The translations under genes were made by a program, and so were the position numbers. The notes below the pieces were generated by a model. It saw only the letters and a list, made by a program, of their open reading frames with translations, did no database searches and was not told the DNA's origin. DNA of 64,000 nucleotides, from assembly GCA_024278055.1 (NCBI GenBank), contig JAJRTY010000024.1, positions 1-64,000 of the forward strand. Reading direction: 5' to 3'. Positions 45,170 to 53,588 of this stretch are shown here, one piece after another; position 1 is the first letter of the stretch; every line of letters begins with the position of its first letter. Source of the stretch: Alphaproteobacteria bacterium. GTDB taxonomy: Bacteria; Pseudomonadota; Alphaproteobacteria; Rhizobiales; JAJFHR01.

Positions 45170-46321
45170 ATGACTTTTATAACATCATTTCAAAACGGGT
45201 TTTTGACCGACGCAAAAACGGCTGTAGACGCTGCTGCTGAAATCAATGATGCGCACTGCCGGTTGGAATATGTTGAGGCTAAGGCCTGGGACCGGATTGC
45301 GACTCAATTCGACGATGTCGTTCATGAGCAGACCCATTTTTTCAACACGCTGAGATGGGGTGAAAGCAAAGTTGAAAATGTAATTTTCCGATCGGGCAAC
45401 CGGATCGTCGGCGGCGCCAGCATCATTATTCTTGCCATCCCTTTGAGCACCACTGGTCTGGCAATCGTCAAATGGGGCCCCTTATGGCGAAAGCAGGGAC
45501 AACAACCGCAATTACCTCATTTGAAATCCATGCTGCATCTGTTGCAAAAAGAGTTCGCTGAAACTCGCGGGTTATATCTCACCATTATGCCTCACGCAGA
45601 CAATGAATATTCAAAACACATCTGCGACCAGCTCAAAGCGCTTGGATTTAAAACCGGTGCCACATTGTCAGCACCTGAGCGCTATCTCGTCGACACCAAT
45701 CAAAGCGTCGAAGATTTGCGAAAAAGTCTCGATCAAAAATGGCGCTACAATCTCAAAAAAGCCGGTAAAAACAGTTTCAAAATTGAATTCTCGACCAGTG
45801 ACAAGGCCTTTGATACTTTTATCGATCTCTATGAAAAGATGCTTGATCGCAAGAGGTTCATGGACACCTCGGCAATCCATACGCTGAAAGGTCTGATGCA
45901 AAACGGCAATGAGGCTTTGAGACCCTCGATTGTCCTTGTCTCCCACAAGGACAAGGTAATAGCTGGTGGCGTGTTCGACCTCAGTGGCGAGCGCGCAACC
46001 TACCTTTATGGTGCCAGTAATAATCAGGCTGTGTCGTTGAAAGCCGGTTACGCCATGCATTGGTGGCTGGCCGCCCACCTGTGCAGCCTGCCGCACAATC
46101 GTGTGTATGATCTGGGCGGCAATGATCGCGATAGCGGATTGCATCAGTTCAAAAAAGGGTTCGTTGGCAAAACCGGCTCAATTTGCCTCACTCCGCCCGC
46201 TTATCACTATGCCGGCAATCTGCGCGCCAGACTGTTGGGTCACACCATTTTTCAGGTCAGAAAACTTAAAGTCAGCCTGTTGCCAAAAATCCATGCGCTG
46301 AAAACACGGCTGATGAAATGA
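45170..46321 (+). CDS. FemAB-like GNAT acyltransferase
   Basis: 383 aa with a double GNAT layout. KWRYNLKKAGKNSF (about residue 185) and GGVFDLSGERATYLYGASN are typical of FemAB-related XrtA/PEP-CTERM proteins, which transfer aminoacyl groups from aminoacyl-tRNA or acyl donors to lipid-linked glycans. A FDxxGGND-like stretch (YDLGGNDRDSGLHQFKKGF) is near the end. Overlaps the flippase gene by ATGA. Confidence 0.72.
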   Translation: MTFITSFQNGFLTDAKTAVDAAAEINDAHCRLEYVEAKAWDRIATQFDDVVHEQTHFFNTLRWGESKVENVIFRSGNRIVGGASIIILAIPLSTTGLAIVKWGPLWRKQGQQPQLPHLKSMLHLLQKEFAETRGLYLTIMPHADNEYSKHICDQLKALGFKTGATLSAPERYLVDTNQSVEDLRKSLDQKWRYNLKKAGKNSFKIEFSTSDKAFDTFIDLYEKMLDRKRFMDTSAIHTLKGLMQNGNEALRPSIVLVSHKDKVIAGGVFDLSGERATYLYGASNNQAVSLKAGYAMHWWLAAHLCSLPHNRVYDLGGNDRDSGLHQFKKGFVGKTGSICLTPPAYHYAGNLRARLLGHTIFQVRKLKVSLLPKIHALKTRLMK

Positions 46322-47658
46322 CGTCCTCATCGCTGCGTAAACTGCTGACCCGTTTTTCCCTGCTTACCGGCGGGCGTCTGGCCGGGGCTGCCGCAACCCT
46401 GGTTGCCAGCCTGTTGATTGCCCGCCAAATGGGTGCGGATACGCTTGGTGAACTGTCGGCCATTCTTGCCATAATAAGTGTTCTGTCGGTATTCCTGTCG
46501 GCAGGTTTTCCGGCAGTGGCAACAATTTTCACCGTGGAATATACCACCGACCCCCATCAGGGTCGCCTGAAGGGGTTTATACAGGCGGGCTGGAAACATG
46601 CATTTTTCGGACTGGCCATAAGCGTTATTCTTGCCGCATTATTTTTTGCCATGCCCGACCTGCCGGTTTCAACACCGGTGCTGGGAGGGGTGCTGTCAAT
46701 CATCACCGCTTTTTTGCTGGCGGTAACAGTTTTCAATGGTGCGGTTCTGGTCGGCCTGGAAAAACAGGTTGCCGGACTGCTTTCCGATACATTGTTAAAA
46801 CCAATGGTGTTTTTGCTGCTTATTGTTGCAGCCATTGTGGCGGGCATTGGTCTTGATGCCTCGAGACTTCTGGCCCTATTTGCCATCAGTGCAGCCGTCG
46901 CCTGTCTGTTATCATACGTGTTTATCCGCAAGACCGGCTTCATTGCCGAAGATGTTGTCGAAGAAAAAGAATCCAGGCGCTGGAGAGCAGCATCTTACCC
47001 ATGGATTATCACATCTCTGGTCTGGGATCTTTTTATTGAGCTGCACATTATTTTGACCAGCTTTCTCGCTGCCCCCGCCCAGGTGGCGATCCTGCATATC
47101 GCCTTTCGCTTCCGAGTATTGGCCGGTTTTGGCATGCGATCTTTATATGCGCTTTTTCTGCCGCGAATCATTGCCCTCAATGTACAAAAAAAAGCCCGCG
47201 AACTGAATTCACATCTTCAACTGGCCAACCTGCTGGCCTTTATTTATGCCTGTGGTGTGATGGTATTTTTCGCTCTGTTCGGGCCGCTTTTGATGGGGCT
47301 TTTCGGCCAGGAATTCAAACAGGGCTGGTTGCTCCTGCTCATAGTTTCTTCAACCATCCCGGTCCGCGCCATTTTTGGCCCGGCGCCCGCAATCCTGTCC
47401 ATGACCGGTCACCAAAGGCCCTCGGTCATCGTCATGCTGGCCAGCCTCGGGTTTTCCCTGGTGGCCTCTATTACTATGTATCCGCTGTGGGGAATTCACG
47501 GCATAGCGACGTCATATGCTGTGGCAAATTTTTTTGGCTCATTGCTGTTGTGGTTGTGGGCAAAGAATTTAACCGGCATAGACAGCTCCCTGTTTTCGCT
47601 GATTGGCACCCGAAATCCGGTCCGTCATTTTCGCAATCTGGTGGGCAGCCTGAAATAA
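46318..47658 (+). CDS. Oligosaccharide flippase (MATE/Wzx-like)
   Basis: 446 aa with about 12 membrane segments. Typical N-terminal LLTRFSLLTGGRLAGAAATLVASLLIARQMG. Expected to move a lipid-linked product to the periplasm. Last gene of the operon 41835-47658. A similar-sized flippase is at 60214. Confidence 0.8.
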   Translation: MTSSSLRKLLTRFSLLTGGRLAGAAATLVASLLIARQMGADTLGELSAILAIISVLSVFLSAGFPAVATIFTVEYTTDPHQGRLKGFIQAGWKHAFFGLAISVILAALFFAMPDLPVSTPVLGGVLSIITAFLLAVTVFNGAVLVGLEKQVAGLLSDTLLKPMVFLLLIVAAIVAGIGLDASRLLALFAISAAVACLLSYVFIRKTGFIAEDVVEEKESRRWRAASYPWIITSLVWDLFIELHIILTSFLAAPAQVAILHIAFRFRVLAGFGMRSLYALFLPRIIALNVQKKARELNSHLQLANLLAFIYACGVMVFFALFGPLLMGLFGQEFKQGWLLLLIVSSTIPVRAIFGPAPAILSMTGHQRPSVIVMLASLGFSLVASITMYPLWGIHGIATSYAVANFFGSLLLWLWAKNLTGIDSSLFSLIGTRNPVRHFRNLVGSLK

Positions 47659-47680
47659 TATTGCGACCCCCCTCATATGC

Positions 47681-47815
47681 TCAAGGTCTGATCCATTTGA
47701 CCAGCAAGACAATCAGCGCAACAATCACAGCGATCCAGAACAGCATCATGAAACCACCAAAGAACATTCCACCCCAGCCCATATATCCGCCGTCCTCCAT
47801 CATTCCATAACCCAT
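47681..47815 (-). CDS. 44-residue single-pass membrane peptide
   Basis: Short gene, ATG at 47815 with a strong GGAGG seven bases upstream. The peptide begins MGYGMMEDGGYMGW, a Met/Gly/aromatic-rich stretch, followed by one membrane segment (about residues 22-40, LLFWIAVIVALIVLL-like) and a short basic end KWIRP. No family name is certain; SHOCT-associated or copper-linked small membrane proteins look similar. It sits 81 bases downstream of the Met-rich protein gene on the same strand, so it is likely co-transcribed. Confidence 0.65.
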   Translation of the reverse strand: MGYGMMEDGGYMGWGGMFFGGFMMLFWIAVIVALIVLLVKWIRP

Positions 47816-47896
47816 AATAAACCTCCATCAACAATTGCTTCAGCTTAAAGCCAGCTGCCCGCTTCAAAACGGACCGCTGAATTCACTGATCATGCC

Positions 47897-48268
47897 TTAC
47901 TGGGATTTTTCCGATTTTTCGGCAGCATGATCTTTCATCATGGTCTTCATCATTTCAGTATGCTTCTGCATCATCTTCTGCATCATGGCCATCATATTAC
48001 CTTGACCCATTGGCATATTGCCCTGGCCCATCTGGCCCTTTGGCATATTACCCTGACCCATCTGGCCCTTTGGCATATTACCTTGACCCATCTGGCCCAT
48101 ATGGTCCTTTGGCATATTACCTTCACCCATCTGGCTCATGGGCATTTTATTCTTGCCCATCATGGGAGCAGCTGTTGTGCCGGAGCTTTGAGCGTAAATC
48201 GCAGGTGCTGCTGCGATACCAACAACCAGAGCGGTGGCGATAGTGAGTATTTTCAAGGAAGTGCGCAT
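47897..48268 (-). CDS. Secreted methionine-rich repeat protein
   Basis: 123 aa. Signal peptide residues 1-26 (ends IYAQSS). The mature part has about 24 Met residues, in 10-residue repeats GQGNMPKGQM and a C-terminal run of MM pairs with His (MMQKHTEMMKTMMKDH). Met clusters of this kind typically bind Cu(I) or Ag(I). Start at 48268 follows AGGAG. Divergent from the two-component system at 48463. Role as periplasmic metal buffer is inferred. Confidence 0.7.
   Translation of the reverse strand: MRTSLKILTIATALVVGIAAAPAIYAQSSGTTAAPMMGKNKMPMSQMGEGNMPKDHMGQMGQGNMPKGQMGQGNMPKGQMGQGNMPMGQGNMMAMMQKMMQKHTEMMKTMMKDHAAEKSEKSQ
48000..48120. repeat. Tandem 30-base repeats in the Met-rich gene
   Basis: Units such as GGCATATTACCCTGACCCAT recur about every 30 bases (10 codons), three to four times, with small changes. 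The repeats are in frame and encode the Met-rich decapeptides, so copy number could vary between strains. Confidence 0.75.
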
Positions 48269-48373
48269 TTTTAATTCTCCTGGTGTGTGTGGGAGGACCA
48301 CTCAACATCGGCGGCCCTGACACTTCCAATCTGGGGGGCTTCTGTTACAGGTTGATGTCAAAAACAAAGAGAT

Positions 48374-48419
48374 TTGTAACTGAATGTTACAATCAATACC
48401 TCGGTTACACTGTGTAACC
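48374..48419. promoter_or_regulatory. Tandem palindromes in the Met-rich gene / response-regulator gap
   Basis: TTGTAAC-N5-GTTACAA (48374-48392) and GGTTACAC-T-GTGTAACC (48403-48419) are perfect inverted repeats sharing a GTTACA core; another GTTACA lies near 48345. This fits a binding region for the adjacent OmpR-type regulator and would control both directions. TATAGT at 48451-48456 resembles a -10 box only 7 bases before the regulator start. Confidence 0.55.
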
Positions 48420-48462
48420 ATTATTCTGGCACCTGAGGCCTCACCACCTGTATAGTTGCGCC

Positions 48463-49191
48463 ATGTCAGAACAACCGCATATTCTAATTGTTGATGATGA
48501 TCGCGAAATTCGCGATCTGGTGGCGCGATATCTTTCGCAACACGGGTTGCGCGTGCGCTGTGCTGCTGATGGCCGCGAGATGTATCGCGCCCTTGAAGAC
48601 TGGTCTATTGACCTGGTCATCCTGGATCTCATGTTACCGGGAGACGACGGGCTCACTTTGTGCCGCACCTTGCGGGCAACATCCAAAATTCCCATCATCA
48701 TGCTGACTGCCATGGGTGAGGAAACCGATCGTATTGTCGGCCTAGAAATGGGTGCTGATGATTATGTCGCCAAACCATTCAACCCGCGCGAACTCCTGGC
48801 CCGTATCAAGGCGGTATTGCGCCGGGCAGAAGATGCCCCCGCAGGTAAATCTCAAGATACTCATGAACCTGAACTTCATCTGTTCGATGGTTGGCAATTC
48901 AATCTCAACAATCGCGAGCTGACATCACCGCAGGGTATTCTGATTTCCTTAAGTGCAGGCGAATACGAACTGCTTGCAGCTTTCGTCACCCATCCTCAAC
49001 GCGTGCTCACCCGCGACCAGCTTCTTGATCTTGCCCGCGGGCGCCAGGCCCAGCCCTTTGACCGCGCCATTGATGTGCAGGTCAGCCGTTTGCGGCGCAA
49101 AATTGAACGTGACCCCGCCAATCCTAAATTCATAAAGACCGTACGCAGCGGCGGCTACATGTTCACACCCGCAGTTGAGAAAAAATCATGA
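48463..49191 (+). CDS. OmpR-family response regulator
   Basis: 242 aa. Receiver domain with acidic pocket DDD (residues 11-13), phospho-acceptor Asp55 (LVILDLMLPG) and Lys in VAKPF. C-terminal winged helix with LTRDQLLDLARGR and IDVQVSRLRRKIE. Overlaps the kinase gene by ATGA. Probably regulates the divergent Met-rich gene. Confidence 0.88.
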   Translation: MSEQPHILIVDDDREIRDLVARYLSQHGLRVRCAADGREMYRALEDWSIDLVILDLMLPGDDGLTLCRTLRATSKIPIIMLTAMGEETDRIVGLEMGADDYVAKPFNPRELLARIKAVLRRAEDAPAGKSQDTHEPELHLFDGWQFNLNNRELTSPQGILISLSAGEYELLAAFVTHPQRVLTRDQLLDLARGRQAQPFDRAIDVQVSRLRRKIERDPANPKFIKTVRSGGYMFTPAVEKKS

Positions 49192-50657
49192 CGCTTGTGC
49201 CAACCACTCTTGCCGGCCGCACCATCCTGGTATTGCTGGCAGGCCTTGTCGCTTCCAACCTGATTGGGTTGTTGATCTACGCTGGCGAACGCGACAATGC
49301 TCTGACCAACATCACGGAAATTACCGGAGCTGAGCGCATTGCTGCTGTGGTTCAGGCAATGGAGCGTTTACCGGCCGCTGCCCGCAATCAGGCAGTCTGC
49401 GCGCAATCGGGGCCCGGGCTCACTGTAACACTGGCTGCTGAGCCCGCCGTCAAATCAAAAATTATCAGTTGGCGCGAACGCCCGCTAAGCACCGCCATCC
49501 GGGGCCTGTTGGGCAACCCTAAATCCAAACGCATACGAATTAGCATTAATCGAAACGGCCCTTCCTCGCGACAGGCGTTTTCTGCGGGCCTGGAACAATG
49601 CAGAAATTCAGACACTTCGATGACCGGCATGATGGAGATGATGTCGAAAAGCGGTGCCATGCAAAACATGACCATGGCCATGTCACCGCAGATGCGCGAC
49701 CGGATGCAGGCATGGAGCGATGGCGATATTTTGAAAATTTCCTATCGTCTTGCTGATGGCGAGTGGCTTAACTTTATGATGCTGTCCCCGCGGGTTTCAC
49801 CGATCTGGCAGTCAAGATTTTTCCTGGCGTTTTTTGTTATGGCAATAGTCGTCACCCTGCTCTCCGTGTGGGCGGTCAGGCGCTCAACAGCCCCTCTGGC
49901 ACTGTTTGCCTGGGCAGCTGAAAGACTGGGTCGCGATGTTAACGCACCCGATTTGCCCGAAGATGGCCCACGCGAAGTACACCGGGCAGCGAAGGCTTTT
50001 AACGATATGCAACGACGTCTGCGCAGCCTGATTAACGACCGAACCCAGATGCTGGCAGCTATTTCGCACGATCTGCGCACACCGATAACACGCCTGAGAT
50101 TACGCGCTGAATTTGTGGAAGATAAAGAACAGCGCGACAAAATGCTCAGCGACCTTGAACAGATGGAAGAAATGATTGCTGCCACATTGGCATTTGCCCG
50201 CGACGACAATGCCAATGAGCCGCGCAAAAATCTCGATCTGTCGAATCTGGTGCAAAGCGTCTGTGATGATGCCGCCGACGTGGGTGGTGATATAGCCTGT
50301 ACCGGCAGCCAAAGCCTCCCTTTCAGCGGGCGGCCCCTAGCCCTTCGCCGCGCTCTGGCCAACCTTGTTGATAATGCGGTTAAGTATGGCGAACGAGCGC
50401 GGGTAAGTCTGGATGCAACATCTAAAGACTTTGTCATTACAGTTGATGATGACGGACCAGGCATCCCTGAGGGCGAAATTGAACGTGTGTTCGAGCCATT
50501 TTATCGCCTCGAGACCTCGCGCAGCCGCGACACCGGCGGCACCGGCCTCGGCCTGGCGGTGGTCCGTTCAATCATCCGCGCCCACGGGGGCGAAGTATCC
50601 CTGTCCAACCGCCCACAGGGGGGCTTGTGCGCAACCGTCACCCTACCGCAGAAATAA
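49188..50657 (+). CDS. Sensor histidine kinase with Met-rich periplasmic segment
   Basis: 489 aa. TM1 about 10-32, TM2 about 209-230, HAMP, dimerisation His294 in AISHDLRTP, then ATPase with VDNAVKYGE and GGTGLGLAVV. The periplasmic domain (33-208) contains 11 Met in residues 145-173 (MTGMMEMM ... AMSPQM), unlike usual kinases. This suggests sensing of Cu(I)/Ag(I) or oxidation of Met. It has no close named family I can assign. Confidence 0.82.
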   Translation: MTLVPTTLAGRTILVLLAGLVASNLIGLLIYAGERDNALTNITEITGAERIAAVVQAMERLPAAARNQAVCAQSGPGLTVTLAAEPAVKSKIISWRERPLSTAIRGLLGNPKSKRIRISINRNGPSSRQAFSAGLEQCRNSDTSMTGMMEMMSKSGAMQNMTMAMSPQMRDRMQAWSDGDILKISYRLADGEWLNFMMLSPRVSPIWQSRFFLAFFVMAIVVTLLSVWAVRRSTAPLALFAWAAERLGRDVNAPDLPEDGPREVHRAAKAFNDMQRRLRSLINDRTQMLAAISHDLRTPITRLRLRAEFVEDKEQRDKMLSDLEQMEEMIAATLAFARDDNANEPRKNLDLSNLVQSVCDDAADVGGDIACTGSQSLPFSGRPLALRRALANLVDNAVKYGERARVSLDATSKDFVITVDDDGPGIPEGEIERVFEPFYRLETSRSRDTGGTGLGLAVVRSIIRAHGGEVSLSNRPQGGLCATVTLPQK

Positions 50658-50678
50658 AACTCAACTCTAAAAGTTCCA

Positions 50679-51362
50679 TTACCCTCTTTTGCGCACCACC
50701 TGATAGCCCGAGCGCAGGACATACTTAAGCGGTACACTGAACATATGGACCAGTCGGGTGAACGGAAACAACAGGAATATCGTCAGCCCAAGAAAAATAT
50801 GCAACTTGAAGATTATGGCCTGGTCAGCAATGAAATTAGCGGCTCCCGGCTGGAATGTAACGATAGACTGCGCCCATGAAGCCAGAGCTATCATTGACGA
50901 GCCATCAGGATGCTGGGCAGAAACCGGAATGGTTGCCAGTCCCAGTATCATCTGCACAAACAAGATCAACAATATCGCCATATCCATCGGCTTGGTGGTC
51001 GCCCGGATACGTTGATTGCCAACCCGGCGCCAAATCAAAATAATCATGCCAACCAGCCTCATGGCACCAAAAATACCACCAGCCACCATTGCCACCATCT
51101 GCTTGTCACCAGCACTAATAAAGGGATCATAAGCCCAGTGAGGTGTCAGCAACCCGACAAGATGACCGAAGAACAGCAGCAGGATACCCACATGAAACAG
51201 ATTGCTTCCCCATCTCAATCCTTTGCGGCTTAAAAGCTGGCTTGAATCAGCTTTCCACGAGTAAGGATTTTGATCATAGCGCAGAATGGAGCCAAGGATC
51301 ATGGTTACAATGGCGATATAGGGATAAATTCCAAACAAAAGAGTATTGATATAGGTGCTCAT
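50679..51362 (-). CDS. narI: Respiratory nitrate reductase gamma subunit NarI
   Basis: 227 aa cytochrome b membrane anchor. Five membrane segments; heme-b His ligands are among FHVGILLLFFGH (two) and near the C-terminus in LHIFLG and RLVH. Takes electrons from quinol to NarH. ATG at 51362 overlaps the narJ stop (TGATG). Last gene of the nar operon. Confidence 0.93.
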   Translation of the reverse strand: MSTYINTLLFGIYPYIAIVTMILGSILRYDQNPYSWKADSSQLLSRKGLRWGSNLFHVGILLLFFGHLVGLLTPHWAYDPFISAGDKQMVAMVAGGIFGAMRLVGMIILIWRRVGNQRIRATTKPMDMAILLILFVQMILGLATIPVSAQHPDGSSMIALASWAQSIVTFQPGAANFIADQAIIFKLHIFLGLTIFLLFPFTRLVHMFSVPLKYVLRSGYQVVRKRG

Positions 51363-52036
51363 CACATGCCTCCAGGATTTTGTGCGCCGGGCAATGCATC
51401 CGTACCGCAGATTCCACAATCAGGTGCGCCGTTAAACGCTTCTGGCTCGACCCAGTCCTGGTCAAGTTCTTCCAGTGTTTTAATGTCCGGCAAAGCAGCA
51501 TCCGCTGCTTTTTGAATAGCAGCCTTGTCTATTTTCACACCCGATAAAGCGACCACAGTTGCCATGACGGTATGATATCCGCTGCCCCGGCGTTTCAGTT
51601 TCTCACCAATGGTGGCTATAACCGGGACGGCCTGAGACAGGAGTTCCTGGGCTTCATCAACCTCGCAAATGGAGATAAATTCCAGAAACAGCGGCAGGTA
51701 GTCAGGCAATTCGCTTGCATCAACCTTCAGGCTCTTTTCACGATAGCGCTCCGACAGATCAATCATTGCTTTGCCGCGAAACCGCGATTCGCCATGCACA
51801 TGTTCAAACAGATGCAGACAATGGGCGCGACCGCGATCAAACAGATCCACATAGACCTCCTGTGCATCCATCAATTCGGTTGCCTGCAATTCATCCATGA
51901 ACGCAAACAGGCCTTTCAATTTTCGGGGCTTTAACAAACCCTCCTCGGCAATAATACCTTTCATCTCATCCATATGATCAAGCAACTCGGCCTGCGGATA
52001 GGTCAACAATCGCGATAAAACTCTAAAACTTCTCAT
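51362..52036 (-). CDS. narJ: Nitrate reductase assembly chaperone NarJ
   Basis: 224 aa TorD-like chaperone that inserts the Mo cofactor and Fe-S cluster into NarG. Motif VDLFDRGRAHCLHLFEHVHG is typical. The start overlaps the end of the full narH frame. C-terminal CGICGTDALPG. Confidence 0.92.
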   Translation of the reverse strand: MRSFRVLSRLLTYPQAELLDHMDEMKGIIAEEGLLKPRKLKGLFAFMDELQATELMDAQEVYVDLFDRGRAHCLHLFEHVHGESRFRGKAMIDLSERYREKSLKVDASELPDYLPLFLEFISICEVDEAQELLSQAVPVIATIGEKLKRRGSGYHTVMATVVALSGVKIDKAAIQKAADAALPDIKTLEELDQDWVEPEAFNGAPDCGICGTDALPGAQNPGGM

Positions 52037-52232
52037 GGGTATCCCTCGGCTTTCCGCTCATGGTATTTTTGTGGGTTGGTGTGCCAAACAGATTGGTGCT
52101 GTCAGGATCACCGCCATGACAACCATTGCCAAAGCTGAACCCGCACTCAGAGCGCGTTGCAAAAGCAATATCCTGATCAAACGGCGTTTCACCTGAATAT
52201 TCCCGGTGATTGGTGGGAATAACAAACCGATC
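52023..52232 (-). pseudogene. narH: Conserved C-terminal tail of narH beyond the stop
   Basis: In the same frame after the TAA, translation gives DRFVIPTNHREYSG and CGFSFGNGCHGGDPDS, followed by NLFGTP and a TAG at 52023-52025. This matches the conserved NarH C-terminus (E. coli has RFVIPSSHRE and CGFSFGDGCHG). The interrupted codon would be Glu (GAA), one base from TAA. The tail wraps onto NarG in known structures, so loss should hurt assembly. Confidence 0.85.
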
Positions 52233-53588
52233 TTAATAATTGGCAATCGCCAGCAACTTGTACATGTCGGTTAATTCTTCTTCGGTCATGTTGATGGACT
52301 TGAGAATTTCAGGATCATCATAACCCTCAACCGACCTTGCCCGCATAAACGCCCGCATGCCCATCATCCGTTCCAGCGCTGAGACAACCGGTGCCTCATC
52401 ACCGGCGGTGAGCAGATTGGCGAGATATTTCACCGGAATGCGCAAATCCTTGACGTTGGGCAATACACCGGGCTCCCCCAGCAGACCTGATTCCACCGCC
52501 GATTGAATGGGCGACAGTGGCGGCACGTACCAGACCATCGGCAAGGTGCGATATTCAGGATGCAGAGGAAAAGCGATTTTCCACTCAATCGCCATTTTGT
52601 AGATGGGCGAATTCTGCGCACCTTCAATCCAGCTGTCCGGCACACCATCTGCACGCGCCCGGGCGATGACTTGCGGGTCATTGGGATCAAGGAACAGGTC
52701 ACATTGCGCCTGATAGAGATCCTTTTCATCTTCCTTCGAAGCCGCCTGTTTGATCTGGTCTGAATCGTAGAGCAGAACACCAAGATAGCGGATCCGCCCA
52801 ACACAGGTTTCCGAACACACTGTAGGCTCACCGGCTTCCAGGCGGGGATAACACAGGGTGCATTTTTCCGATTTACCCGACTGCCAGTTGAAATAAATTT
52901 TCTTGTAGGGACAGCCTGAAACACACATGCGCCAGCCGCGGCATTTGTCCTGATCAATCAGCACAACGCCATCTTCCTCGCGTTTGTATATGGCACCCGA
53001 CGGGCATGACGCAACACACGAGGGATTGAGACAATGCTCGCACAGGCGCGGCAGATACATCATGAAGGTGTTTTCAAATTCACCGTAGATAGATTTTTCA
53101 ACATCTTCAAAATTGTAATCCTGTGAGCGCTTTTTAAACTCACCGCCAAGGATTTCTTCCCAGTTGGGCGCCCAATTGGGTTTTTCCATCTTCTCCCCGG
53201 TCAGAGCTGAACGCATGCGCGCTGTGGGAACAGTTTCGCTTTCCTTGGCACTTTGCAGATGATCATATTCATAAGTGAACGGTTCATAATAATCATCAAT
53301 TTCCGGCAAATCAGGATTGGCGAAAATCTTTGACAGAATATTGAGTTTGCCCCCGGCTTTGGGTTGCAGCTTGCCGGATTTGGTCAGCTCCCATCCGCCT
53401 TTCCATTCTTCCTGATCTTCCCAGTTGCGCGGATACCCAACTCCGGGTTTCGTCTCCACATTGTTAAACCAGGCATATTCAACCCCGCCCCGCGATGTCC
53501 AGACATTCTTGCAGGTCACCGAGCAGGTATGACAGCCGATGCATTTGTCCAGATTAAGGACCATTGCTATTTGCGCGCGAATAGTCAT
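52233..53588 (-). CDS. narH: Nitrate reductase beta subunit NarH, prematurely stopped
   Basis: Four-cluster Fe-S protein carrying electrons from NarI to NarG. Cys motifs: CIGCHTCSVTCKN at residues 16-28, CEHCLNPSCVASCPSG, CRGWRMCVSGCPYKK and CTLCYPR, so cluster ligands are present. It stops at codon 452 (TAA, 52233-52235), while E. coli NarH has about 510 residues. The frame continues with conserved NarH tail sequence; see the next entry. ATGA overlap with narG. Confidence 0.9.
   Translation of the reverse strand: MTIRAQIAMVLNLDKCIGCHTCSVTCKNVWTSRGGVEYAWFNNVETKPGVGYPRNWEDQEEWKGGWELTKSGKLQPKAGGKLNILSKIFANPDLPEIDDYYEPFTYEYDHLQSAKESETVPTARMRSALTGEKMEKPNWAPNWEEILGGEFKKRSQDYNFEDVEKSIYGEFENTFMMYLPRLCEHCLNPSCVASCPSGAIYKREEDGVVLIDQDKCRGWRMCVSGCPYKKIYFNWQSGKSEKCTLCYPRLEAGEPTVCSETCVGRIRYLGVLLYDSDQIKQAASKEDEKDLYQAQCDLFLDPNDPQVIARARADGVPDSWIEGAQNSPIYKMAIEWKIAFPLHPEYRTLPMVWYVPPLSPIQSAVESGLLGEPGVLPNVKDLRIPVKYLANLLTAGDEAPVVSALERMMGMRAFMRARSVEGYDDPEILKSINMTEEELTDMYKLLAIANY

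Noticed and set aside
48000..48120. CRISPR-like periodic repeats
   Set aside because: The units are directly adjacent, in frame and coding, with no unique spacers and no cas genes.
47927..48274. Repetitive His/Leu- or Pro/Ser-rich frames opposite the Met-rich gene
   Set aside because: They arise from the 30-base repeats read on the other strand; only the minus frame has a signal peptide and ribosome site.
49742..50464. A 240-codon open frame antisense to the histidine kinase
   Set aside because: Ser/Arg-rich translation typical of a reverse shadow of a coding frame.
33737..52235. Reassignment of TAA to Glu, suggested by potG and narH
   Set aside because: Many intact genes here, for example uppP and rpoN, end in TAA at the expected place, so TAA is a normal stop.
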